Made by a program: the position numbers and the translations under genes. DNA of 13,591 nt from Moniliophthora roreri (taxonomy: Eukaryota; Basidiomycota; Agaricomycetes; Agaricales; Marasmiaceae), in the NCBI GenBank assembly GCA_001466705.2, contig LATX02000061.1:1-13591 (forward strand). The letters run 5' to 3'. Under the pieces are notes generated by a model. It saw nothing but the letters and a program-made list of their open reading frames with translations. It had not been told where the DNA came from and searched no databases. Below, in pieces: positions 1 to 8,288 of the stretch; the first letter of the stretch is position 1, and each line of letters starts with the position of its first letter.

Positions 1-1130
1 AGGTTTGCACCACAAAGGGTCGCACCACCAATGGTTGCGCCACCAAGAGTCGCGCCACACAGGGTTGCGGAGATAGTAATCTATCACTAATCTCCAGTTG
101 GGATGGTCAGGATCCTTGTATTGGCGATCTTCTACCGTTACTGAAACCAAATCGTCGAGATAGATGGACCTGACACTTATATATGCACACTCCACAACGA
201 TATTATCGAAAGTCGACCCGAAACTGGCGAAGAACCTCAAGCAAGTGTCGTCCTTCAACATGTCGACGGTGGTAGGGACAGTGATAGACCCGATTGCACC
301 CGAATGAGGATACGGAGTAGAAGGACCATTAGGCCCGATGAAAAATACACCGCTGGCTGTGTTTATCCATAAATTATTCGGGTTGCATCTAATGTTCATC
401 TGGAAGAGCCAAACGGCGTTAGTTCAACAAGTTGAGACGGGAGTGGAGATCGGGACTGACCATCAGATGTTTAATGTAGATACCCATCCAGATTGATTCT
501 TTGTTGAAAACATTTGCATAAGGGATCAGTTCTATGGGTACTGTCAGGATGCACTGTCGAGGGAAAGTATAAGGTTAGTCGTACCGTCATGAAAGATCAA
601 CGTCGGGATCTCCGAGCGGTTGATGCCAAAGAGTTGAGTGACGAGTGGAGTTCTTTAAATCAGTGTCAGTGATAACTTATGACTCGAGGGCGATGTAGCA
701 AAGCATACCTGGTACGTGAAAAGTTCTCAAACTCATTCTTCCAAAACCACTTTGCATCCTTGCCTTCGTACATCACGGCCGTGAACTTGGATTGGCGGTC
801 GGGATATACCTCGATAGTACATATCGTTCTCCGAGCTTTGCGCTTGCCGGTCACCTTCCTATATTTCCAGCTCCATTCCCAACCTGCGATCTCCTCAGAG
901 CTCAGCTCCTTCAGCGTGATCATGTCTCCACGTATAACTTGTCGAAACTGTGTAACCAAATGTCAGTCCAACGAAGGACGTTCAAAGTAACCATTCTCAC
1001 TCACCTGGTCATACTTGGTGCGCTTTACCACAGCCCGACCGGCGTTGAGATTGATGTTTACTTGATTCCCTTGAACATGGTTGAAAGTGCTTTCCGTGAT
1101 GACGATGTGTGATGAATTGGTGATACTCAT
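1..1130 (-). CDS. 5' part of lineage-specific Agaricomycete gene, cut by the window edge
   Basis: This is the same DNA as the first part of the complete gene at 8406-10528. Exons by the 9398 offset are 1005-1130 (start codon 1128-1130), 709-947, 585-652, 461-540 and 1-399. Reading runs off the left edge inside the tryptophan-rich pentapeptide tract, so the C-terminal half (from about residue 305 of 579) is missing here. All splice sites and frames match the complete copy and no disabling change is visible. If the repeat is a contig overlap, this is not a second gene but a duplicate view of the first. The function is unknown; see the complete copy for details. Confidence 0.75.
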
Positions 1131-1576
1131 TTGCAGCGGTTTATGGGTGAGCGAGATGGTGGTGGTAAGTTAAAGAAGGCAAAGAGCACTGCAGGGAATG
1201 CGGGTGCTACAGCATTTTACATTTTAGATGACAGTCAACATGAGGTTCGACGAATTGGATTTGTTTGTGGGCGAGATAAGGGTGATAAGGGTGTCAGCAC
1301 ATGATGATATTGAAAAATCTGGTACACTACTCACAATTGCAAGGTGTACATAGTTGACAGTACAGTGCACAAAGCTCTCTCCCAACTGAATTACACGGCA
1401 CGCTGACGATTGATCGACATCTTCTCTTTCAACGTCTCTGGTAGGCCAGCCTAGCTACTTTGTATGACGGTCTGTACCGTAAATTGTATCTAGACCTGTA
1501 ACTAAGACGATGGCAAGCTGTGTATTGCCAGTTGACTTGAATTGCTTATCAAAAAAGCGCTCCTAGACTTTCAACC
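1131..1576. other. Intergenic region upstream of the minus-strand gene; no gene seen
   Basis: About 450 bp lie between the minus-strand start codon (1128-1130) and the plus-strand ORF at 1577. I see no convincing open frame, tRNA or TATA box. It probably holds the promoter and 5' leader of the minus-strand gene. The only notable motif is a duplicated GATAAGGGT at 1275-1292. The same stretch recurs at 10529-10974. Confidence 0.5.
1275..1292 (+). promoter_or_regulatory. Tandem GATAAGGGT pair (possible GATA-factor site)
   Basis: Two immediately adjacent 9-bp copies of GATAAGGGT lie about 145-165 bp upstream of the minus-strand start codon. GATA(A/G) cores are bound by fungal GATA-type zinc-finger regulators. 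Such cores are common by chance, so only the perfect tandem doubling makes this worth listing. The same motif is at 10673-10690 in the other copy. Confidence 0.25.
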
Positions 1577-1819
1577 ATGCCACTCTACGAATATGCGAAT
1601 ATGCGAATATGCCACTCAGATATCCGCTGTCGAATTGATCTTTCCGCAACAAAGGAAGTCCAAGGCGTCATTGGCACATCTGAACTGGCCATGACTTCCT
1701 CAACCTGGATTCTCGGCCCAACGCCATCTCAATCAGAGTTCTTGAATCAACTCTCCCAAGCCGTTACGATCTTGGATGGATCTCTCCTGTTCCACCCAGT
1801 CACTTGGGCGACTTACTAG
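1577..1819 (+). CDS. Unrecognised 80-codon ORF, possible exon or gene fragment
   Basis: An ATG-started frame of 80 codons ends with TAG after HPVTWATY. I do not recognise the product. From about residue 25 the composition looks protein-like (for example FLNQLSQAVTILDGSLLFHP). The first 15 codons overlap three 8-bp repeats of GAATATGC, so the true start may lie elsewhere or upstream of an intron. No signal peptide or domain is visible. Downstream is the SmB-like fragment on the opposite strand. It may be a remnant exon of a transferred gene, like its neighbours, or a chance ORF. The identical frame is at 10975-11217. Confidence 0.3.
   Translation: MPLYEYANMRICHSDIRCRIDLSATKEVQGVIGTSELAMTSSTWILGPTPSQSEFLNQLSQAVTILDGSLLFHPVTWATY
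1589..1612 (+). repeat. 8-bp microrepeat GAATATGC, three units
   Basis: Three perfect tandem copies of GAATATGC sit inside the 5' end of the ORF at 1577. The unit length is not a multiple of three, so a change in copy number would shift the frame. This weakens the case that the ORF's N-terminus is under coding constraint. The other copy is at 10987-11010. Confidence 0.8.
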
Positions 1820-2007
1820 GCTGCCGATTGATATGTTTAGATCACCACAGGTCCCTGTATGACGCTCACGAGATGGTCATGGTGCATTTGGTATCTGGGA
1901 AGGATGAGAAGTCAATTCAACTCCAACGGATTTGGCGTGAGGAATCTTATAAAGGCAGGCGTGTCATTTGTTTCGTTTTTCCGCTGGGTAGATACTTACA
2001 TAGAGTT

Positions 2008-2310
2008 TTAGACTACGTGGTCATCTGCAGGACCCATCTGCTCCCGAAATGGGATTATTCCCTCCACCGGTGGTGGTCCTTCAACACAACCGTCTCCCCG
2101 CAAGACAACAAGTCCAAGCGTCCATTTCACCTCCCGCTCTGGTGGGGTCGACTCATCTCCAGGCTTCTTTTTTGGTCTAACACGTCTGGATTCTTCACAA
2201 TTTGTCAGTACGACCCTCATATGCCTGTCGAAAGCAAGCATTGGACCGACCAACGATTGACTATCGTTAATGGTGACCTTGAGTCTCCAGTTGATGATCC
2301 TGAGCATTTG
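2008..2310 (-). pseudogene. SmB (snRNP core) gene fragment
   Basis: The minus-strand frame from ATG at 2305-2307 resembles the Sm fold and following tail of SmB/SmB', a core protein of spliceosomal snRNPs that assembles on the Sm site of U snRNAs. Visible landmarks are IINWRLKVTINDSQ (Sm1), GPMLAFDRHM, a basic RRVRPKKKPGDE linker, LGLVVLRGD (Sm2) and VEGPPPVEG. It looks decayed. The family normally has several residues between the RG(E/D) turn and VEGPPP that are missing here. The residues before ML read AACAA-ATG, as if one base were lost from an NKM codon run. The frame stops soon after VEGPPP, with no Gly/Pro-rich tail or first exon found. It is most likely a transposed partial copy. A rapidly diverging gene with unrecognised exons is less likely. 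Confidence 0.6.
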
Positions 2311-2786
2311 TTAGCCTTAAAGTGCAGTAAAAATAGCGATAAAGACCCACTGAGCTTCCCTAGAGCCCTGTCCCTGTCTTGAGGCGACTTGAGGTGGTGG
2401 TGGTTGTCAACAATGTTCGATGCGGGCAGTGTGGGCGCTTCATTCCGCCTTAGACTTATCGTGTCAATTCCAGCTGCTTCATCCCACAAGACCCTCACCT
2501 TCCCTGTAAAGGAATGTGGTTGATACAAAGAATAAAAGGCTCAGGTGTGTACCAGTGATCTTCCTCAGTAATTCATTTTGACTCACAGAAATGCCTAGTT
2601 CTCCTTGAAACATCTGTAGAATGCTGTTCGAACACAAAGCTTGATGCAAACTACGAGTTACATTTACCAACTCTGGTCAATGGCAGACTGGCGTCTCGAT
2701 TTCTTATCCCATTCCATGATCCTCTGCTTGGGCGTTGGATTCCGTGCAGAAGTCAACCCAACCTCTCGACACAACACCTGAAGACC
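2311..2786. other. Region between SmB fragment and gene X; no gene seen
   Basis: About 475 bp without a supportable gene. A 63-codon minus-strand frame (2479-2670) and an overlapping 103-codon frame show no recognisable motif. The stretch may contain the promoter of gene X, whose start codon is at 2787. Confidence 0.4.
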
Positions 2787-3962
2787 ATGACGACTCCGCT
2801 TTCACAAGACACCAGGAAATCCCTTTCTTGTCATCGCAGCCATATTCGTTGGCGAATGAGTGCACCCCGTCTCCTTCGTTCCTCAACACCCGTGTCCACA
2901 ACCCCAAATTTCGTCGAGACAGAATATCCACTACTCCCAGAATGGGTAAATAAGGGCTCTTCAAACCACAGATCTTGATCCAGGGCTACGAGGAACGACG
3001 GTTAAGAGTCTCACTAATGTCGCTGTTGGAACTTGGGAGAGGTGTGAGTCGTATCTTCTGTCTCATTTAGGATCCCAGTTTACTGACGAGACATTCGCAG
3101 CCAGGGTCTAGATTTGCGAGCATTATCACCAAGTCGTCATCTACCATCGCTCGTCACGCCTCACGATCGATACGAAGGATGTCCGTATTCTATCTTTCCG
3201 TCACACCACGTTTTTCACACCAACCTCAAGAATACTTATAGTGGTAGTACACGATCCAGCGGTGCAGAATACACATCAGAGCGTTGGTACTTGGACCAGT
3301 GCTGAAGAAGAGCACACCATTAAATCTGGTGTGCGTGATTCCGACGGGGAGTATGAGGGTGTTGAGGGTTTCGGGGTCATGTAAATGCGATATCGAGCTT
3401 TGAATCAATTTGTTTTACTGTAGTTTCTCTTGAAATTGAATGGACTGACGATGCCGATGTCAGTTATAGGCCTGGATTCTCTTCGCCATGTGAAGCACAG
3501 AATGAACAGTGGTGCCCCTTAGCCCTTGCTTATTCGCGGCATCGGTATACGAAACAGAGTGTTTTTGAAGGCGACGACCGTTATGGAGCCAGAAGAGATG
3601 ATATTTTCCGGTCAGCCCTACACAATCTTGAACAATCCCTTCCCTCGCTGATATGCAAATATACACGTACAGAAGGCGAATGCCCCGATGGCCGACGTCG
3701 TGCTCATCCACGTCCATGGAGCTTCATCGCACGGAAACTTGAAAGTCTTCGTTCAGAGCGTTCCTCACTCCTTCGACAAGAAGTCTACGAAGCGGAAAAT
3801 CTTCTCAGCTCAATGCTCTTACCGACGCTATTTAGCGGACTCACTATGTTATGTTCTAAGAGTCCTGTCTCCATAAGGAATGAAGGTGTCGAGCCACTGC
3901 CAATGCAGCTCTTGGATGAAGGTCACATCATTTACACTTTGCCTGAAGCGTTCTTTTCATGA
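2787..3962 (+). CDS. Gene X: unrecognised four-exon gene, about 334 aa
   Basis: Spliced model by eye. Exon 1 is 2787-2945 (ATG in ACCATGACG, ends at a Trp codon). Exon 2 is 2984-3043 or 2993-3043, since both acceptors keep the frame. Exon 3 is 3112-3358, or to 3367 with an alternative donor of the same phase. Exon 4 is 3424-3962, with TGA at 3960-3962. Intron 2 has a GTGAGT donor, a CTGAC branch-like site and a TAG acceptor; intron 1 is unusually short at 38 or 47 bp. The last exon is open for 178 codons with no ATG near its start. The product has no signal peptide or transmembrane segment that I see. A charged stretch near the C-terminus (FIARKLESLRSERSSLLRQE) could be helical. I do not recognise the family. 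The gene crosses the right end of the 3-kb repeat inside the intron 2 donor and converges, 28 bp apart, with the fragment at 3991-4600. A remnant of a paralogous 3' end is at 8205-8288. Confidence 0.55.
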
Positions 3963-4600
3963 GTAATCTTCCTAGTAATGTCATCACAAGCTATTCATAC
4001 ACCGCTGTACTCATACAACCTATTACCCTAATAACATGAAAATACAGAATAGTCCCGATATGTCTGTGCATGAAGTAACATCCAAAAAAAAACAATACAT
4101 GCAACTGGATCTCGAACGCGCTGATCCCTAACCGCACAAATGCTTCCCACAAGCTACTAGCTTTCTTTTCTTCTAATAATCATGATCAGTCAACACGTGA
4201 ATCAGAGTAGTTAGTATGAACCGACCTTAACCTTCCCTGACTTCCTTAAATCGACCCAAATCACTAAGAATCTCAACTTCCGGAAGACCCATGTCTCGTG
4301 CCCAATCAGAGGTAGTGGGGTCGAAGCCTCGAGCCTTTTGCCAGTCTCGGAGGGTAGTGTAGATGTGGGTAGACCATGAGTGCAGCTTAAGAGGGTTACA
4401 TTTTTTTACTTGATAAGGTGCGGACACCGTGAGCACTGGTAGCCCCCACCTCTCACATTCCTCCCTCGACATCCGAGATTGACCGGTCTTGTCAAAGGAC
4501 CAGAAATAAAAGTGTCCGTCCATCCACCACACGAATTCTGTTACTGACATGGGGAGGGGATGAAGGAAGAGGTAGATGAGTGTGGGTGGGATTTCTTTAG
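3893..4600. repeat. Diverged duplicate block (left member), paralogous to 8205-8877
   Basis: This block aligns with 8205-8877 over the end of gene X, the short intergenic spacer and the 3' exons of the lineage-specific gene. It diverges by scattered substitutions and small indels; I judge roughly 80-85% identity by eye, not computed. Shared landmarks include TTTGCCTGAAGCG near the plus-strand stop, GAACGCGCTGATCCC at the minus-strand end and ATGGGGAGGGGATGAAGGAA in the coding part. This is an old duplication, separate from the exact 3-kb repeat. It is cut abruptly by the N at 4601. Confidence 0.85.
3991..4600 (-). pseudogene. 3' fragment of a paralog of the lineage-specific gene
   Basis: The last two exons of a paralog of the gene at 8406-10528. 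The penultimate exon, 4232-4600, carries YLFLHPLPMSV, FWSFDKTGQS, EECERWGLPVL and DWQKARGFDPTTSDWAR. After a 59-bp intron (4173-4231, donor GTTAAG, acceptor TTAG) the terminal exon carries LWEAFVRLGISAFEI. The TAG that ends the intact paralog is CAG here (4105-4107). The frame therefore runs about 38 codons further through a T9 tract to TAG at 3991-3993. Everything upstream of a Lys-Glu-Ile-Pro-Pro position is missing: at the N at 4601 the sequence switches to ERG7. It is either a truncated pseudogene or the end of a gene whose 5' part is lost at an assembly gap. Function unknown. Confidence 0.75.
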
Positions 4601-4601
4601 N
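4601..4601. other. Single N: probable assembly junction
   Basis: One ambiguous base separates two unrelated coding sequences, both read on the minus strand. On the high side is an ERG7 exon ending in the codons for MMVTGTN. On the low side is the middle of the lineage-specific paralog. Each side is cut in the middle of an exon, exactly at the N, which is what a contig join looks like. Confidence 0.8.
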
Positions 4602-5689
4602 CATTCGTCCCCGTCACCATCATGCCCTGTGCACCCAACCACATAAAATCAGCACGCTTGGCTTCATGACGCTTGAATGCCTCGCTCTCCCTGCCTTCAT
4701 GAGCCACTCGAGCGACGAGATTGAACATTTTGGAAACAGGACCGATCGTCTGATAAGCAGTATTCTCGTCTTCCATGACGACGAGCCGATAAGCCTTCTT
4801 GATAGCTATTTTTCTCAGCGGTGGCATGGTGCAAAGCTTGTAAACACCGAGAATTTGGTTGAGTAGGTCGAATATGGCGGAATGAGGTGAGTACAGGTCT
4901 TCTGGGGCAACATTGTTTCTCTGTGCCGGCCAGTCGATGCTGTAAAAGTCTTGGGAGTATAGCTCTTCTCTAAGAGCGAGGATGAGGTCGTCTTTGAAAC
5001 GAATTCCATAGAGGTAGCTCATGGGTATGTAAACATTCCAGGTATGAATCCACCATCGATATGGGTGTATGGGTAACCAGTCGGGTAGAAGCCACAATTC
5101 GGGAGGTATGGGATTGTTGCCTTCCCAGAGCATCTGCAACTCATTACTCTCGGTTTTGAAGGGGCATGATGGGATCGCACAGGGACCACCTAACTTGTGC
5201 AACGTTGCTTGAGCTCTTGTGCACACTGGGTGATCAGGCTTGAGGCCTAGAAGACGAAGAGCAGTGTAGTTGAGAGCAGCGCCAAAGACGGTAGAATGGC
5301 GTTCAACGTGACTGAAAAAGGACAGTTACTGTACATGGACGCGACAAAGTTTCATCCGTGAAATGGAGTTACGCACGTTCCCCAGCCTACATCGTCTGGA
5401 TGTGCCCTATTCATCAAATATCGAATAATCTCTCGTCTCTCTTCGTCTTTGAACGCCATGCCCGAGACACAGGAGCCAATTACAAAACCAGGAATAAGAA
5501 ACATGGGACCTCCATATTCGCCCGGCCGATGTCCATCGTGTGCTTTGTAAAACTTGTATCCGTTCTCTGTGGTCTCCAATGCATTTCGTGCTGATGGAAG
5601 TTTCGGAATGTCCGTAGAAGGACCAAGAAGTAGTGGCAAGCTCGCCGGGGACGTCAGACTTTCTCCGCTTCTTTTTTGAAGAGCCATCG
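4602..5689 (-). CDS. ERG7: Lanosterol synthase (oxidosqualene cyclase), N-terminal half, partial
   Basis: ERG7 cyclises 2,3-oxidosqualene to lanosterol in ergosterol synthesis, as a membrane-associated monotopic enzyme. Two exons are seen: about 5378-5689 (I use ATG 5687-5689, uncertain; clear homology starts near 5650) and 4602-5311, joined by a 65-bp intron (5312-5376) that completes [14 protein letters not shown]. Landmarks are [89 protein letters not shown] and [16 protein letters not shown]. The catalytic Asp motif and the C-terminal half are absent, because the exon is cut at the N (4601). Two oddities: DGHR where a Trp is usual, and a 13-residue block after AIPS that lacks the usual Trp-Gly-Lys-Phe-Trp. 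The C-terminal exons lie at 13257-13591. It may be half of one intact gene separated by misassembly, or a truncated copy; its 5' neighbour is a POL1 pseudogene. Confidence 0.85.
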
Positions 5690-5712
5690 CTGACTTTGGA
5701 TTTGTATCGCCA

Positions 5713-7966
5713 ATGGTCAATGAAACCATGCTGCTTCTTAGCCTCCTCGGTACGTTTCAGTCCTCAATACACCTTACTCTAAGTACTGACCTAGTCTACC
5801 TGATAGCAGCAATACACAAAGCTGATCCAGATATTATCGTTGGCCATGACTTCCTTGGAGTTTCCTTGGATGTCCTACTCCACCGAATGCGAGACCTGAA
5901 GATTAAGCATTGGTCAAGGATAGGTTGTCTCCGTCGCGCAAAGTGGTCCAGTATAGGAAAACAAGGAACGAATCTGAAATTCTTAAATGGAAGACTCATG
6001 TGTGATTTGACCAGCGACGGTGCCAAGGTAGTTTATACACCTTTCCCAGCGCTATCTGTCTCATGCTGATAGTTCTACAAATAGAGTATGATCGCCTCAA
6101 CTACCTGGTCGCTCACTGAGATGTGCAAGACTCATCTGAAGAGCGATCGACAGGATATCGACCCCAACGATACGGCCAACTACTTCGATGGAAGCCTCAG
6201 CACTCCCAAGAAGTTGATAACCTTTGTTCGCTACTGTGAACTGGATGCACACTATCAAATGGCCATTGCCACTAAAGTACAGATTGTCCCCTTGACCAAA
6301 CAACTGACGAATTTGGCTGGTAATTCATGGTACGCACGTTATGCTCGAATTCAGGCATCCACTTGCTAAACCCCCTTTATAGGAACAAGACTCTCAATGG
6401 AGGATGCGCGGAAAGAAACGAGTACATTCTCCTGCACAAGTTTCATCGGTTGAAGTATATCTGTCCGGACAAGTCGCGGGGAATGTCAAAGAATGTTTCT
6501 CAGTGAGTATACCGCTCGCGTCCTTGACTTTTCACTAAATTTTCAATATCGGATTCGTATTGAACCAGATTCTGTCCGGCGAGGCAATCGAAACTGTTGT
6601 TGAATAAATCCATGAGTACCTTACTTCCGTCGGGCAGAATGTTCGCGCTGGCCAGATCAAGTTGGACGACTTCATCATTCATAAGGTCAGTCTCGACATC
6701 CTTTGTACGCTACTCGACGCTCAAAAAGTTGGGATAGCGCCTCGGGCAAAAACCCTGAGGATTACCCCAAAAGTGATAGTCCACCTCACGTCCAAGTCAA
6801 CCTCACGTCCAAGTTGCCCTTAAACTGAAAGCCAGAGGTGGCAATGCTCGTGCCGGGGACGTCGTTCCATACGTTTTCTGTCTACTCGAGGGAGAGGAAA
6901 CTGTGAAAACGGCTCAAGCCGATAGGGCAAGACATCGAGACGAGCTTCGCAAAGCAGACTCCGATCACAAGATAGGTATGTAACAATCTTGGTGTCTCGT
7001 TGCTGCGGACTTATGACGCGGTATTCAGACTACGATTACTACCTCTCGCAGCAGATCCTTCCTCCGACAGAGCGTTTGTGTGAACCTATTGAGGGTACAG
7101 ACCGTCCGCGTTTAGCAGAGTGCCTTGGTATGTTTTGCACAACTCGCCGTGTGCGTACAACTGATTTTCCTAGGCCTTGACCCTAACCGTTACCGAAGCA
7201 CAATGTCTACATCGGCAGAGGAGAGAGCATTCCTCAGTATGGTTTCTCAACTCTCCGACGCTCAACAGTACAAGGATGCCGACCCATTCCTGGTTTGATG
7301 TCGTTCTTGCAATGGACAGTGGTCCTTTGCTCCCATCATCGACCATGAAGTATGTCTTCTTGTAGATTTTGAGCGGATCTCATGCTGACCAAGTCATGCA
7401 GGCTTGCTGTCTCCATCCTAGTGGTCGCTTGTGTCCATGCGAGAAGCCTCTCAGTATAGGAAGTCTACAGATGCAACTGGAGTCTCAAATCAGGAAACAT
7501 ATCTCACAGGCTCTACGAGGGCTGGACGGTTTGCAGTGATCAGACTTGCGGGTTCCGTACGCGTATGATGGTGTGTACGGCCGAAGATGTTTACGTCCGG
7601 GCTGTAAAGCGACAGTTGCATTTGAGGCATGTTTTCGAATCTGGATCGTCCTACATCTCCGCTGACTGTCCCTTGGATTCCAGTACACCGACGAAAAGCT
7701 CTACAACCAGCTGAGATGCTTTGCATATCTATTCGACACAGATCGTGCTGTTAAGAATGCTACTGGCTCAGCATCCCTTGGTATGTTCAGGTCTTTATGA
7801 AAGCTGACGTCGCTCATTGATCCTTGAAACAGAAACCGTCTGCGCATTAGTCAACGCTCATTCGGAATTCTTAACGATCATGTCTGGTTGCATCGAGAAG
7901 TATCTGGACCAGTGTGGCCGTCGCTGGGTAGAAATGAGCAGCTTATTTTCTTTTATGAAGGTATAA
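5713..7966 (+). pseudogene. POL1: DNA polymerase alpha catalytic subunit pseudogene, polymerase core deleted
   Basis: POL1 is the family B polymerase that extends primase primers at replication. Homologous exons by eye: 5713-5749, 5795-6027 (ADPDIIVGHDFLGVSLDVLL, exonuclease-like domain), 6085-6329, 6383-6502, 6553-6685, 6738-6975, 7029-7127, 7174-7349, 7402-7626 (zinc-binding module), 7684-7780 and 7833-7966 (YLDQCGRRW...SLFSFMKV then TAA). Inside one exon, YICPDKSRG runs directly into the segment just before ILSGEAIETVVE. The fingers/palm region with the catalytic Asp motifs is therefore gone, as is the first half of the protein. Further lesions: splice acceptor GG instead of AG (6551-6552), TAA at 6605-6607, an extra G at 6744-6746 leading to TGA 6756-6758, a 17-bp tandem duplication (6784-6814), TGA for Arg at 7296-7298, an extra base near 7506-7510 and a missing G near 7569. 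Retained introns exclude a retrocopy. It lies head to head with the ERG7 fragment. Confidence 0.92.
6784..6814 (+). repeat. 17-bp tandem duplication inside the POL1 pseudogene
   Basis: CCTCACGTCCAAGT occurs at 6784 and again at 6801, with CAA between, giving a 17-bp unit that duplicates the codons for PHVQV. A 17-bp insertion alters the frame by two. Together with the single extra G at 6744-6746 the downstream frame is restored to that of the parent gene, although a TGA lies between the two changes. Confidence 0.85.
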
Positions 7967-8204
7967 GACGCACCCGCATCTAGATCTGCATGTTGTTTAT
8001 GTTCTCGCCTATTGTATCACCACTGTATCTGGAATTCACTATCTGTAATGACCCAAATGTCTCCTGTTTACTTTAGGATTTAGGACACATGAGGTCACGC
8101 GAAATTGAGCACCGAGCAGGCGGGTCAACGCATCGCGTGTATGCCGTCAAGTCGAACGACCTTGAACACTCTTTTCGCTTCTCCTTCATTCATTCACATT
8201 CTAA
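7967..8204. other. Spacer between POL1 pseudogene and gene X remnant
   Basis: About 240 bp after the POL1 stop codon with no recognised gene. It may hold the old POL1 3' flank. Weak similarity to gene X exon 4 continues a little upstream of 8205 (shared TTCTAAGAGTC), followed by a gap of about 31 bp relative to the intact gene X. Confidence 0.4.
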
Positions 8205-8288
8205 GAGTCACTGCCGATGCGGCTTTTGGATGAGAAGACGTCGTTTACGCCTTTGCCTGAAGCGTCTTTTCGTGAGTGGTCTTCCTAG
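8205..8288 (+). pseudogene. Remnant of a gene X paralog (last 27 codons)
   Basis: An open stretch of 28 codons ending in TAG at 8286-8288 encodes LPMRLLDEK...PLPEASF. This parallels LPMQLLDEG...TLPEAFF at the end of gene X (stop 3960-3962). In the same frame an in-frame TAA sits directly upstream (8202-8204), and the rest of the gene is missing because POL1 sequence ends only about 240 bp away. It keeps the same convergent position relative to the neighbouring minus-strand gene as gene X does at 3962/3991. Confidence 0.7.

Larger units (their letters stand above)
1..3046. repeat. Left copy of 3,046-bp direct repeat
   Basis: Positions 1-3046 match 9399-12444 at a constant offset of 9398. The predicted proteins in the two copies are identical throughout, and I found no mismatch in the stretches compared by eye. 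The left end coincides with the window edge, so this copy may extend further left. The right end is sharp: both copies read GAGAGGTGTG, then this copy continues AGTCG while the other meets an N. Perfect identity over coding and non-coding DNA means either a very recent duplication or the same DNA assembled twice. Confidence 0.95.

Noticed and set aside
1804..2382. 192-codon plus-strand ORF (and its copy at 11202-11780)
   Set aside because: It begins at a TTG and lies antisense to the SmB-like frame, which has recognisable motifs; the plus-strand translation shows none.
2984..3111. Reading gene X straight through 3044-3111 without an intron
   Set aside because: That frame meets TAG at 3109-3111. 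Splicing at the GTGAGT donor (3044) removes it and keeps phase 0.
3112..3305. Alternative frame over gene X exon 3 (63 codons from TTG at 3114)
   Set aside because: It stops at 3305 and cannot join exon 4. The chosen frame continues through a splice into a 178-codon open exon.
5713..7966. POL1 sequence as a processed retrocopy
   Set aside because: Introns are retained at many family-consistent positions, and no poly-A tract follows the stop codon.
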